20,360 bases of DNA from Rhizophagus sp. LPA8_4_AMF (GCA_021464525.1 JADRCO010001315.1:1-20360); one strand, 5' to 3'. Shown: positions 9,448-18,962, counted from the first letter of the stretch. The notes: generated by a model not told the origin, from the letters alone. Translations and numbers: made by a program.

Positions 9448-10650
9448 AATTCTTACTCAATTATCGGTAATGCGGTAATGCGATAGAATTTTGAAAAATT
9501 AGAATCATGAGGGCTTTTTTTTTAAAAAAAAATGTGGGGTTTAGGGTTTAGGTTTATATATACATAATTTTTCTCATTTTATTTATTTTTTTTCTTATTT
9601 ATTTCTTTTTTATTTATTTATTTTGGGCAAAATCATACATATTTTGAAAGAACTTCTTTGATTACGTTCTTAAGTAAATAATCAATGATGATAAAAACAC
9701 AAAATTAGGGGTTTTTCATTCAAAACGTACCGCATGGTAACATACCTTTGATTTAAAATACAAAAAAAGGACGATCGACCTGTTGTACATTTACTTAAAT
9801 GTTTTATAGAAAGACAAATAATTGGATAAAGTAGACATATCGGTCACAGGACCGAATGATTGGATGAAAATGGGTCACGTAGTGGGCATTCTCACCTGAC
9901 CGATCTAGCCTCACATCCAATGAAATTATGATTATGCATTAATTATAACATCATAACAGATAAATTAAGTTTCTATAAATTCCATTTTTATGTTATTTTT
10001 TATCCATTTTATAAGCTTTATTTAAACCTTTCCTTATGTCAATTATGAATAATCATGTATTATTGTTATGCTTAATAAGAATATCGGTCTATGAAAATTA
10101 ATAAATACTTTAAATTTATATATTACACATCTCTTATATTTAATTGGTTTAATTACCAACTAATGTTAATTTATATTATATAGAAGAACCTTTAATTAAA
10201 ATACCAGAATAATAACGGATTTTTTAGTCATATTATTACTTTGACCCCTCACAATTTCACAATTCTTAATTGGTGCGTAGTATTCATTATTTGCTTACGT
10301 TTATAGAAGTTTGTTCCTAGCTATTTTTTTTTCTGTCCCAACATATGACGATTATTAATTCCTTTTTTCGCCAATGTACCAAATTCACTTTAATGTGTAA
10401 AATACTAAATAGAATTTATGTAACGAAATGAAATATCAACTCGAAATATTTTATTTAATAGATATTTTTTATTTTGAAATGTCTGAAATTGCAATATCGG
10501 TTATTTTAATATGAATTTCGCAATAGTTAAACACGTGATTAAGTTTTTATTTCTTTTATTTTATTTCTCCAATTTCGTTATTCCTTTCCTTTTGTATTCC
10601 TCTTTCTTACTTTCTTTTTCTAAATTAACAAATATTTTTGGTGTTGTTAA
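9448..10650. other. intergenic, with telomere-like and folded patches
   Basis: No gene. GGGGTTTAGGGTTTAGGTTT lies at about 9536-9555, a short telomere-like run 90 bases after gene 1. At 9837-9921 two inverted pairs interleave (atCGGTCAcAGG with cCTGACCGat, ATTGGATG with CATCCAAT), a slightly GC-richer patch in AT-rich surroundings. CACGTG is at 10532-10537. The rest is A/T-rich. Confidence 0.35.
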
Positions 10651-10658
10651 CGGTCCAG

Positions 10659-10680
10659 TTTAGCCCGACTTGAGGCTAAA
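10659..10680. repeat. short hairpin, 7-bp stem
   Basis: TTTAGCC and GGCTAAA pair around an 8-base loop; partly matching outer bases (CAG/CTG) extend it. It stands out only because its surroundings have so little G and C. Confidence 0.4.
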
Positions 10681-12077
10681 ATTAAACCAAACTGCTAGCA
10701 ACGGATTCTCTTCCTAACCAAACCATTGATGATTTTATCTTATTTTAAAGTACTGTATATTTTGTTTTTTATTAATTTATTCGTTATTATAATCACTAAA
10801 ATTTTATTTTTTCAGTATACATATATTTTTTTTAACAAAAATACTGGCTTCAAAATAGTCGTTTTAAAGGGATTAAAAAAATATTTCCAGAAAGTTGTTG
10901 AAAAATTTATAGTTATTAATTGGTAATTCGGTTATTAGGAATACTATCGTACGTACAATATTTCACGCTCATAGAAATTTTTTTTTTTACAATCATTTGG
11001 CACGTCCTAATTTTAAAATTCGGAGAAGAAAATAGTTATTGCCATAATTGTAAATTATTATCCGTCCGAATCTTTTATGTAATTGATCGGTATAAAAACA
11101 AGAATTATATAATTTCCCGTATTTCATGAGTAAAATATTTTCATTATAAAACGGATAAATTTTCAATTATGTAAAATGGATAAATTAATTAATAATGAAT
11201 GGTAAAATTAGAGTGTATTTTTTATGAGGAATATGCTTGATAACTGAAACTGTGCACTACTAATATTTAAGGTTTCAGTTATTCTTTTTAAATAAGTGTA
11301 TATATAAATAAAACATAAAATTCACCGGTTATATATTAAATATATTATTTATTATCATTATTTATTAGACAAAGAGAGTTATAATTAAATTTAGTGACCT
11401 TATTCAAAAAAAGGCGTATAGTATGCATATTATTATTTAAATGTAAACAATTCATTTAATAAAGTTAATACAGGTTAATACTATAAAATAGAAATTAATC
11501 AGGTGATGCTAATTAGATAATCTCATATAATCCGTCCGATCACTCCGATTCATTATAATAATACAAAAAATCATTGTTTCTTCTGAATATTGTTAATATA
11601 ATAAACTACCTTTTTACATAAATTGATGATTTTATTAATAAAATTTGGGTGACGCAGATTCTCATTTTAGGAATTGGCATAATGTCAACCTTATAAAAAA
11701 TTTATTCCGTGTTTTTTTTTTTATTCCATGTTATTTCCGTAGTATCATATTCACGGAATTTATAGCCTCAAAACATATTTTATAGAAATTACTGATAAAA
11801 TTTTTACTGGGCAATCTGTCTACCATAAAAGGAAATTTTTGAAAAAGATATAAGTTTCTAAATTTGGAATTTTGCACGACCTATATTATTATGGGAAGTT
11901 TGCCTTGCCACCAAAGGAAATTTTAAAAAAGGTTCCCAACGGTACACGACGGTACGTGATCCTGCTACTGTGCTACATGATCGGCAAAATCTGAACAAAG
12001 CCGGATGATAATTTCCAATAATTTGAAGTTATTTAGTCAAATGTCGCTCTGCTTTTTCTGTGTTTATCTTTATAAAT
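10681..12077. other. AT-rich intergenic stretch
   Basis: The open frames at 10726-11129 are low-complexity Ile/Phe/Tyr/Lys strings as random AT-rich DNA gives, so I do not call them. A perfect 11-base inverted repeat, ATAACTGAAAC at 11240-11250 and its complement at 11272-11282, has a 21-base loop. A partial direct repeat (AAAGGAAATTTT with A-rich flanks) lies at about 11828 and 11915. Confidence 0.4.
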
Positions 12078-12194
12078 ATGTCAAATTTAAATAATCTTAA
12101 ACTATTTCCGGCTCCAAATAACAATTCAATTAAATCGTGTAACGGTGAAGAAAGAAGAAAAGAAAAAAATGGAATTCGATGTTTAGTTAAATAA
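12078..12194 (+). CDS. possible small ORF or first exon, 38 aa
   Basis: ATG at 12078 runs 38 codons to TAA. The predicted peptide (begins MSNLNNLKLFPAPNNNSIKS) is polar and less AT-driven than the surrounding frames, and a T-rich stretch precedes it. A GTGAAG donor at phase 1 after residue 23 (CN|G) would make it a first exon in the same phase as the mini-exons of the neighbouring gene, but I found no further exon. It may also be chance. Confidence 0.25.
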   Translation: MSNLNNLKLFPAPNNNSIKSCNGEERRKEKNGIRCLVK

Positions 12195-12810
12195 TAATTG
12201 ATAAATGTCGCTAATATAAAATTATATATTTATTTCTTTACCTCTGATGTCTTAGTTAAGTATGAATTCACTGAAATGTTATTTATAAGTATATCGTACA
12301 AAATTAAAAGTGAGATTTATTTATAGTTAGTTTATGTGTTTTGGCGTAATATCGATAAATTTGATTTTATTTTACTTTTGAAAGAAAAGTTTGCCTAATT
12401 TGGTAACATCACAATTAATTGTAGTAAAGCAGTGAAGTGTGCAAAATTATTTTTGTATTTGATTATTTTATTTCCATTTTTCGGAGCACATTTCCGTTGG
12501 GTCCATATCGTTTTTTGGCAATAGTACAATTGAATACGCTGTTTTGTCCTTTCAAAAAGAAAAAAAGTTTGATATAAATATATCTTTTTTACATGGTGTA
12601 TTTTTTTTTTTATTAAAAAAAATCAATTAAATATTTTTTTGACGATTAAACATAAAAATTTTCTTTTTTTCGTTTAACTATAATACAACTAATGAAAATA
12701 TTTACAAGTTATAATTAATACATTGTATTTCTCTTCTCTTTCCCTTCCTACGTTCTTGGTTCATTTTGTGAATAAATAATATTCAACTCTCTTCTATTAG
12801 TCTTGTCTCT
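12195..12810. other. spacer downstream of the minus-strand mini-exon gene
   Basis: This holds the 3' flank of the minus-strand gene ending at 12811. No clear AATAAA was found on the minus strand within 100 bases of the stop. The rest is A/T-rich, with homopolymer runs at about 12600. Confidence 0.35.
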
Positions 12811-15535
12811 TCAGACATTTTTCGCTTTTAAAGACATGTTACATATGTCACTCATATGTCTAAGAATTCTTTCTACTGACTTATACTGAACTGGATTTTT
12901 CTCTTCATTTAAAATACCGTTCTAAATAAAACGATTGGCTCGTTAGAAATCAAAAAGTCATTTTTAAATATATATATATATTTAAAAACAACAATAATTT
13001 ACCGTGTAATGTCGTTTATTGTTTTTCCATCTATTGTAACACTGGTCCGCAGTATAAGTATAGCCATTAGTGAACATCCACTCAGAGGCACCATCCCAGA
13101 TTTCTACTTTTACACCACTATGAGGGTTATTTAGTTTTTCGATTTTACCCTTATTTTGTTCCAAATATAATAATAGACACATGTCCGTTTCATCACTCCA
13201 AGAGCATCGTTTTGTGTTTCTTCCAGAAGATGAGTTTCGTGATTTATGTTCACTCCATGACATTCGTTTTGAACTTTTGTACACAAACGTTGTACCTTCA
13301 CTTGAATAAGACATTTGTCTTGAGCTTTCACTCGAAAAACTCGAAAAACTCGAAAGAGACATTTGTTTTGGGCTTTCACACATAGGTGGACTTTCACTCG
13401 AAAAACTCGAAAAAGACATTTGTTTTGGGCTTTCACATATAGGTGGACTTTCACTCGAAAAGCTCGAAAGAGACATTTGTTTTGGGCTTTCACACATAGA
13501 CGGATTTTCACTCGAAAGACTCGAAAGAAACATTTGTTTTGGACTTTCACTTGAACTGCTTCGAGATAGCTTTTGTGTTATGCCTTCACCAGCAGATTCA
13601 GTCAATCCTAATGAAAAAAGAAAATCATTATCGTTATTACCCAACTAGTGCTGAAGCTCAATTGTACGATCATTGGCTCTCGTTATACGTTGACAACTTA
13701 ATTAACTACGAATTTGAATCTCTATTCTCTGATATTATTTCACCCTTAAACTTTTGGAATAAAAGAACAATGCAAAGTGCAAATAATAAATAATAACCTT
13801 GACGGGAATTATCAACATTATAATAACTCGTTTGGACATTGACCAATCCTAATACAAAAGAAAAGAAAGATTGTTCAACATATGATTAATAGACAGCATA
13901 ATTAATTTTAATTTATGTAGGTTAAACTTTCTGAAGATAGGAATAAAATTTAAAAAGAAAATGATGATAACCTTTTTGATAGACCATTGTTTGTGACATT
14001 GAAGGGGTAAGAAAGGTTTCTATTACCATTAAAAAAGAAACGACGTTTAGCGTTTATCAATCTTATTAATAAGAAAATTAATGATAACTATTGCGTATAT
14101 AACCTTGATTGGCATTATCTATCAAATGTTGTGAAGGAATATCGATCGAATCTAATTATAATTTAAAAGATCACAGCGTTAGTAAAATCGGCAATATTAA
14201 TATTTCTCTTTTAAAAACGGTAATAAAAAAGCCAATAATTGTTAAAAGATATGACGAAATTCTTGAGAAACGGAAATTTATAAATAAGGCTAACCTTTTA
14301 TATTGCCTTGATGAGCATCGCAGTAAGTGTAACGTATTTTTTGTGAAAAATATCGTTAATACCAGAAATTATGAACAAATATATCGCAACAAATTGACAG
14401 CGTAATTAATCGCGAATTAGTATTATGTAATTCTGTATTTTTTACTCGCTGATAAAAAAAAATTATATTATAATAACCTTGGAATGGTGGCAGTGGATTT
14501 ACTATTGAAAAAATAACGATTTTATTTAGTATCCAATAGGTAATCGGAGATTTAAGCAGTTTAAGCAATTTAAAACATTATAAGAATTATCAATTACAAA
14601 ATTAAATCAAATTTAGTTTGTAATCGGTAATTTTAATCAATGCTAATTTTTTGCTTTTTGAAAACTGCATTAGTATTAATGATGAAAAAAATAACATTGT
14701 TATAATAACCTTGATAACTTTCTTGTTCAAGTCCTAGTAGACCAGTGACTATTATAATTAAAAAAACAACAAATTTTATTTAGTACCGATTGAAAACGGA
14801 AATTTAAGCGGTTCAATCAATTTTATAGCATATTAAAAATTATCAATTACAGAAATGAATTCAAGTTTGATTGTTGTAATTGGTAATTTAAACAATGATA
14901 GCATTGTTTCGCTTTTGAAAACTGCAATAATATTAAGGTTGAAAAAAAAAAATTGTTATAATAACCTTGATAATCTTCTCGCTCAAAATCTATTAGTCGA
15001 TCGATGACTGTTATAATTAGAAAAAAACGATGAAATTTCAACAATTTACGGCGTAAAATTATCAATACAAAATGAAATTTGCTTTTTATTGTAATTGATA
15101 ATTTCGCGCGGTGATAATACTTCTCAATTTTTTGAAACGATAGAGGTCGAGAAAAAATTTTTTATAATAACCTTTATTATGGCAATAATCATTTCGAGTA
15201 GGATGACCTGGATGATCCAATTCAAGTTGAGAAGGTGTATGATTAGCTATTATAAAAAAAAAATGATTTTTATTTAGCATGCACTCAATGTAGACGTGCG
15301 TTTGATTTAAGTAATTTAAAATAATCGATTACACTCGATGTAAAAACAACCTTTATTATGATGAGAATACTTCAATACAGATTGAAATAGTAAGTAATCC
15401 TTCAATACTAAAAAATTAATGAGTGTTATTTAGCATTCGTAGTTTATTAATACTCTTAAATATTTAGAAAATGAAAATATCTTGATTAGTATAATTCTTA
15501 CTTGAAGGGAAATTTGTTTCAAATGTTTCACTCAT
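12811..15535 (-). CDS. Myb/SANT-like protein with eight mini-exons and Ser-rich repeats (gene 2)
   Basis: Predicted exons, in transcription order: 15535-15502, 15407-15351, 15246-15172, 15007-14966, 14748-14710, 14501-14478, 14151-14104, 14019-13972, 13848-13798, 13607-13003, 12921-12811. They total 1134 bases, 377 residues plus TGA. The start exon encodes MSETFETNFPS and ends at a consensus GTAAGA donor. Exons 2-9 are 57, 75, 42, 39, 24, 48, 48 and 51 bases, each between phase-1 introns, mostly with donor G|GTTATTAT. Residues 1-139 come from these. Residues about 145-240 are Ser-rich 19-residue repeats (CESPKQMSLSSFSSESPP). Residues 276-341 are a SANT-like domain with Trp 276, 310 and 333 and the motif GYTYTADQCYNRWKNNKRHYT... 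cut at a phase-0 intron. The last exon has VQYKSVERIL, like gene 1. Inferred role: nuclear DNA binding. The exon series rests on phase logic, not transcripts. Confidence 0.7.
13360..13550 (-). repeat. 57-bp minisatellite in gene 2
   Basis: The string CATTTGTTTTGGGCTTTCAC starts at 13360, 13417 and 13474, and a near copy starts at 13531, an exact 57-base period (19 codons). In the protein it gives repeats of CESPKQMxLSSFSSESPP. A shorter 12-base unit (CTCGAAAAA/CTCGAAAGA) is further repeated near 13330-13356. Copy number is likely to vary between strains because period and frame match. Confidence 0.85.
13798..15407 (-). repeat. tandem array of exon-intron units in gene 2
   Basis: Eight short exons recur with spacing of about 130-370 bases. 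They share a donor context: AAG|GTTATTATAA at exons 3-6, and GTTATATA, GTTATCAT, GTTATTAT or GTTGTTTT at the others. The units at 14710-14965 and 14478-14709 are similar through the intron too (gcagttttcaaaa, aattataat). Exons 4 and 5 encode related peptides ending EREDYQ and EQESYQ. Before several acceptors on the minus strand a CTAAATAAAAT motif recurs (near 14520, 14775, 15270, 15425). This is best read as serial duplication of one phase-symmetric exon with its intron. Confidence 0.7.
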
Positions 15536-15641
15536 TGCGTTATATAAATTGAGTAAGTAAGTTTTTGTTGACCTTTTGTTTTCGCTATACGAGAACAAGT
15601 TTGATTGTTTTAATTTTTTTAGCGCTATATATATAGCCAAT
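15536..15641 (-). promoter_or_regulatory. promoter of gene 2
   Basis: CTATATATATAG at 15625-15636 lies about 90 bases upstream of the gene 2 ATG on the minus strand, directly next to ATTGG/CCAAT (15637-15641). A second TATA-like stretch (TTTATATAAC) lies immediately before the ATG. A TATA box with an adjacent CCAAT-type site suits a fungal core promoter. Confidence 0.45.
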
Positions 15642-16550
15642 CATTGATCAAATGCAGATCTAGATAATCCAATCCCGGGCGTTTTTTCTCCATCATATTT
15701 GAAAAGGTACGATAAACAACAATTATGATATTCTAATGAAAATAGATTAATTGGATTGGATTAACTTAATAGAAATTGTTTTTCATTTGAGTAATTTGAT
15801 GGATTAAAAAGTGGGACAATGTGTTCCATCAAAAATATAAATTCAGTCACATAAATTACAAAAATAGAATTGACCATTTTTTAAACAATATACAGGCATC
15901 GAATTATTGTATTAATGACTATGAAATCTAAATCTGTTTACAATAAGTGGCACAAAAGATTTTTAGATTAAAAAATCGAACCTTTCTACTATGCGGGAAA
16001 GAAAATTTCAGTATTTTATTTTGATTGAATATAATTTCGAGGTTGAACTTACTCCAATATCCTATTGCAAACGCTTCGGATCTGCGTGGTTTATATTTAT
16101 AACATTAATATCTTATATCATGGTTTATACTTTATATTACTAACGATCTAGATAAGTTTCAATAAAGAATATGTGTAACGAATAAACGTGCACATTTTAG
16201 AGTTTGTCGTACTATACCTAAATCCATCCAATTACTTATTTTATTCAAGTGAAAATCTAAGAAGTAAATTCTGTAAATGTTCGAATCACATAACATTCAA
16301 ATAATCATGCGTTAAGGAATAAAAACTCTTAAAATGCTGAAACAAAACACGAGAGATATATTGGGCTAGAACTTATCAGAAATGGAGAGTATAATAACCA
16401 ATAATTATTTCTCAATGACATGCAATGACATACATATTGACATCATATGTATCACGTGGCAAAATTCTTTCCTGTCACAAGGTTATTAAAAGACGCATTT
16501 AGGAATTGATTTAGGAATTTACCTCAATCTTAATATTCGTTACTATATAT
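15642..16550. other. intergenic region
   Basis: No gene supported. A short open plus-strand piece at about 16032-16143 (ELTPISYCKRFGSAWF) is coding-like but has no start or splice support. CACGTG at 16453-16458 follows a patch with ATGACAT/TTGACAT repeated three times (about 16415-16443). Confidence 0.35.
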
Positions 16551-16760
16551 TGACCGCCTCGAGTTCCTAATCTGGTTAGGTCGCATAATTTAATGACCCG
16601 TGACCATGAACTCGACCGCAGCCAGTCGAGTCGGGTCATACCTTTGCTTTGACCCTGTAACCCGCCGAATATATTTTAATTAAAATTTTTTTTTTTTATA
16701 TTAAATACAATTTGACGCAACCCATACATGATCGGATCGAGTTGACTAGACCCCTCCACT
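16551..16760. repeat. GC-richer patch of GACCCG/CGAGT motifs, probably repeat-derived
   Basis: The patch has CTCGAG, GACCCGTGACC, GAACTCGACCGCAGCC, AGTCGAGTCGGGTC and GACCCTGTAACCCG within about 120 bases. After an A/T tract come CGCAACCCATACATG and CGGATCGAGTTGACTAGACCC. Composition and repeated motifs differ sharply from the flanks, which suggests an inserted repeat or short interspersed element. No tRNA-like fold or family could be recognised. Confidence 0.35.
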
Positions 16761-16866
16761 AGAGGTATGGTTTTCATAAAAACAACAATGTAATTTGTCA
16801 ATCTCACGTATTCATTTGATAAAATTAAGAATTTCTTTTTTCTTTTTTTTTTCTTTTTTTCTTTAC

Positions 16867-16981
16867 TAAAAATTTTAATAACACCATCTTGCAAAACATC
16901 ATCAGGAAGTTTTTTCCGGTTAAAATCTGTACGTGGAACCATCATGGAAATTCCAAGTGGAGCCAATATTTTCCGAATACC
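16867..16981 (-). pseudogene. isolated exon-like piece of unknown gene
   Basis: On the minus strand a TAG acceptor is followed by 38 open codons (GIRKILAPLGISMMVPRTDF then NRKKLPDDVLQ...). These end at a GTAAAG donor at phase 1, followed at once by a long purine tract (about 16826-16862). The residue mix looks like real protein. I find no matching start or later exon, and a second frame is also partly open. It could be a lone exon of a lost gene. Confidence 0.3.
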
Positions 16982-17024
16982 CTATGACGAAACATGTGAA
17001 GTGGATTCAAGATCGTCACACGTG

Positions 17025-17771
17025 AATTAATATCAGGTGATTTGTAAAAATATTTTACCTTTCTATTTTATTAAATTATATTATATTATGTTAATTCACC
17101 TTAGGAAGAACTGGATACCTCGACTCATACTATTAATATATATCTAACCACTGTACTATTTAATTTTTTTTAAATTAAATAATTACTTAGATTATATTTT
17201 ATATTTACTATTCTTAAGCCGCATAAAAAAAATTTATAATATATATAGTAAAAAGGCAACAAATATTCGTTCTATATTCTCTATATTTTAATTTACATTA
17301 ATATATCTTTAACTAGCACTATTATACTGTGCTATTAATAATTTCTTAAATTCTGCAGTAATATCTGCGGATGAATTCAACGCATTCCGCTATAAAATTC
17401 TACGAATTTCCAATGAAATTTTATGATATACGGAAATCTAGGAATCCACATATTTCTATTATGAAATGTGTGGTTTCATACGGATACTTTGTCCACACAA
17501 TTTGATGTGTAGAATTCCACATGTTTCCAAACTAACCTACGTGGTTTTGGGTGGATCAATCTACCTAAAAATTTCCTGATGAACGTAGAAGTTGTTATCA
17601 CTGTTTCCAGAATTACAAAGTACAATCCTTATCTGTAAAAGCCACAGATCTGAAAGTTAAAGCTAATTTGTTGACATACCATTAGCTATACTCAATTTAA
17701 TATTAATGTATTTTACTTTTCTTTTCGTTAGTTTCTTCTCGTAAACAAGTTACTCCCGGAACTGCTAATCA
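17025..17771. other. intergenic, with a patch of GAATTCC-like motifs
   Basis: At about 17360-17560 words such as ATTCTACGAATTTCC, GGAATCCACAT, AGAATTCCACATG and GTGTGGTTTCATACGG repeat loosely on both strands. This could be an old inverted-repeat element, but I cannot define ends. No gene is seen. Confidence 0.3.
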
Positions 17772-18242
17772 ATGTCTGAAACAACGAATTTAAATGATAA
17801 TATAAAGGACTTAAATTGGTTGAATTGCTTATCAAAAATAGTAAATTAATTAATCGCTTAACTTTTAGTCCGACTTACTATCAGACTAAAGGTGGATATT
17901 CTTTTTTTTAAAAAAAATTGTGACACTACCATATCTCCACGATATGCGTATGAATTTAATGCATTTATTTTCTGAATTTAGTGCAGTGGAGTCCAGAGGA
18001 TCGCATACTTCTCACTTCTTTTGAAAGAATTTGTAGAATATGTTAATAAACTGAAAATAAACATGAGAAAATCAAAGTTCTGGATATGTGTTAAGGGTTA
18101 CAATTATTCACTGGTCCAATGTTTGACTGAATATAAAAATCTTTGGAGTAATAAAGTAAAGTTATCGTTATCATTAGCTTTTAAAAAAACAGTTCATTTT
18201 TGTTTTAAATTTACTATAGGTATGGTTAATAAATCTTCATAA
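17772..18242 (+). pseudogene. third Myb/SANT-like locus, frameshifted (gene 3)
   Basis: Model: exon 17772-17818 (MSETTNLNDNIKDLN, phase 2), mini-exon 17869-17891 (PTYYQTK, ends AAAG|GTGGAT at phase 1), and exon from 17982 (acceptor GAATTTAG). The third exon starts VQWSPEDRILLTSF, then needs a one-base shift near 18020-18023 to continue KEFVEYVNKLK, FWICVKGYNYSLVQCLTEYK and NLWSNK. This aligns with the gene 2 domain (W at the start, FW/IW in the middle, GYxYxxxQC near the end). It resembles gene 2 in the MSET start and in a mini-exon ending in a YQ-K-G codon split. Either it is a recent pseudogene or the shift is a sequencing error. The 3' end is uncertain; GTAAAG near 18152 may be a donor. 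Confidence 0.5.
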
Positions 18243-18884
18243 TGTATATTATTATTTGTAAAAAGCAAATTTAAAATTTCTTTAATGGCAAAAAATTTTT
18301 TATTTATAGACGTGTTTATTTACGTATAAATAAATCATTCAAAATGACTTAAAATATTTCAATGAATGATATTGATAAGGATAAATTAAAGTTTTTTCTT
18401 ATTTTTAATATTAATTTTTCCGTCATTTTTGTTTACGGTATACTTCATTATATTTAAAAAAATTTAATTTAAAACAGCTGACAAAAATCCATCTCCTTTA
18501 CCATTTATCTAATCAACTAACCTACCATTCCTTTTTAGCTTAAAAATAGAGAAAGATGAGAAAGATCAATTTGTCATTTTACATTTTACACATCAACGAT
18601 CGGTTCAATAATCCTCTTCGATTTCCCAAATTTGCATAGGCTATCTATATTCCTTAACACTCTGTGATGCAACAATCATAACCGTAATGAATAAGGCAGT
18701 AAATTTATTGTCATTTTATGCATTATTTCGTCTTTTGTAATTTAAGTTAATTTTTTTAACACAGGTTTAATATTAATTTTTCGTTTATTATTATTATTAT
18801 TACAAAAGGCTACATAGCCGAAAATCCCTTCATATTTAATCTATCGCATGATAAAGTCCAGTTTCTGTAACTTGGGGAACTTAC
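18243..18884. other. AT-rich intergenic region
   Basis: A few short frames occur (for example a 27-codon plus-strand ORF from about 18556) with no support. Low-complexity ATT repeats lie at about 18786-18803. Confidence 0.35.
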
Positions 18885-18962
18885 TGTTTTCGTTTCGTAT
18901 AATTACATGCAAAATAATCAACTTCATAATCAAATGTTTTTGGAAAACACTTACGCTGATAC
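18885..18962 (-). other. exon-like segment, 78 bases
   Basis: On the minus strand a strong acceptor (TTCTTTCTTTCTTTTGTAG) is followed by 78 bases open in two frames and then a consensus GTAAGT donor. In phase 2 it reads YQRKCFPKTFDYEVDYFACN and onward; in phase 1 it is hydrophobic. The length is a multiple of three, like the mini-exons of gene 2. I could not place neighbouring exons with confidence. Confidence 0.3.

Noticed and set aside
10726-11129. Two adjacent plus-strand open frames
   Set aside because: Low-complexity Ile/Phe/Tyr/Lys peptides expected by chance in AT-rich DNA; no splice or homology support.
13131-13554. Open frames overlapping gene 2 in other frames and on the plus strand
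   Set aside because: They are shadows of the 57-base coding repeat; their peptides are repetitive and lack the domain.
13608-13644. Start of the gene 2 SANT exon at 13644
   Set aside because: The codon there is TTG, directly preceded by a TAG stop. A pyrimidine-rich acceptor ending CATTAG at 13608 explains the boundary better and keeps phase with the mini-exons.
14847-15065. Satellite DNA as the explanation for the 13.8-15.4 kb repeats
   Set aside because: Unit lengths vary widely, yet every exon remains a multiple of three and open, which neutral satellite decay would not preserve.
14356-15280. Minus-strand frames containing GYYN or GYYK as separate genes
   Set aside because: The GYY part is the splice donor GGTTATTAT read through; each frame is a mini-exon plus intron sequence.
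13798-15407. CRISPR array
   Set aside because: The spaced repeats are short splice-site contexts in diverged exon-intron units, not identical direct repeats, and the genome is eukaryotic.
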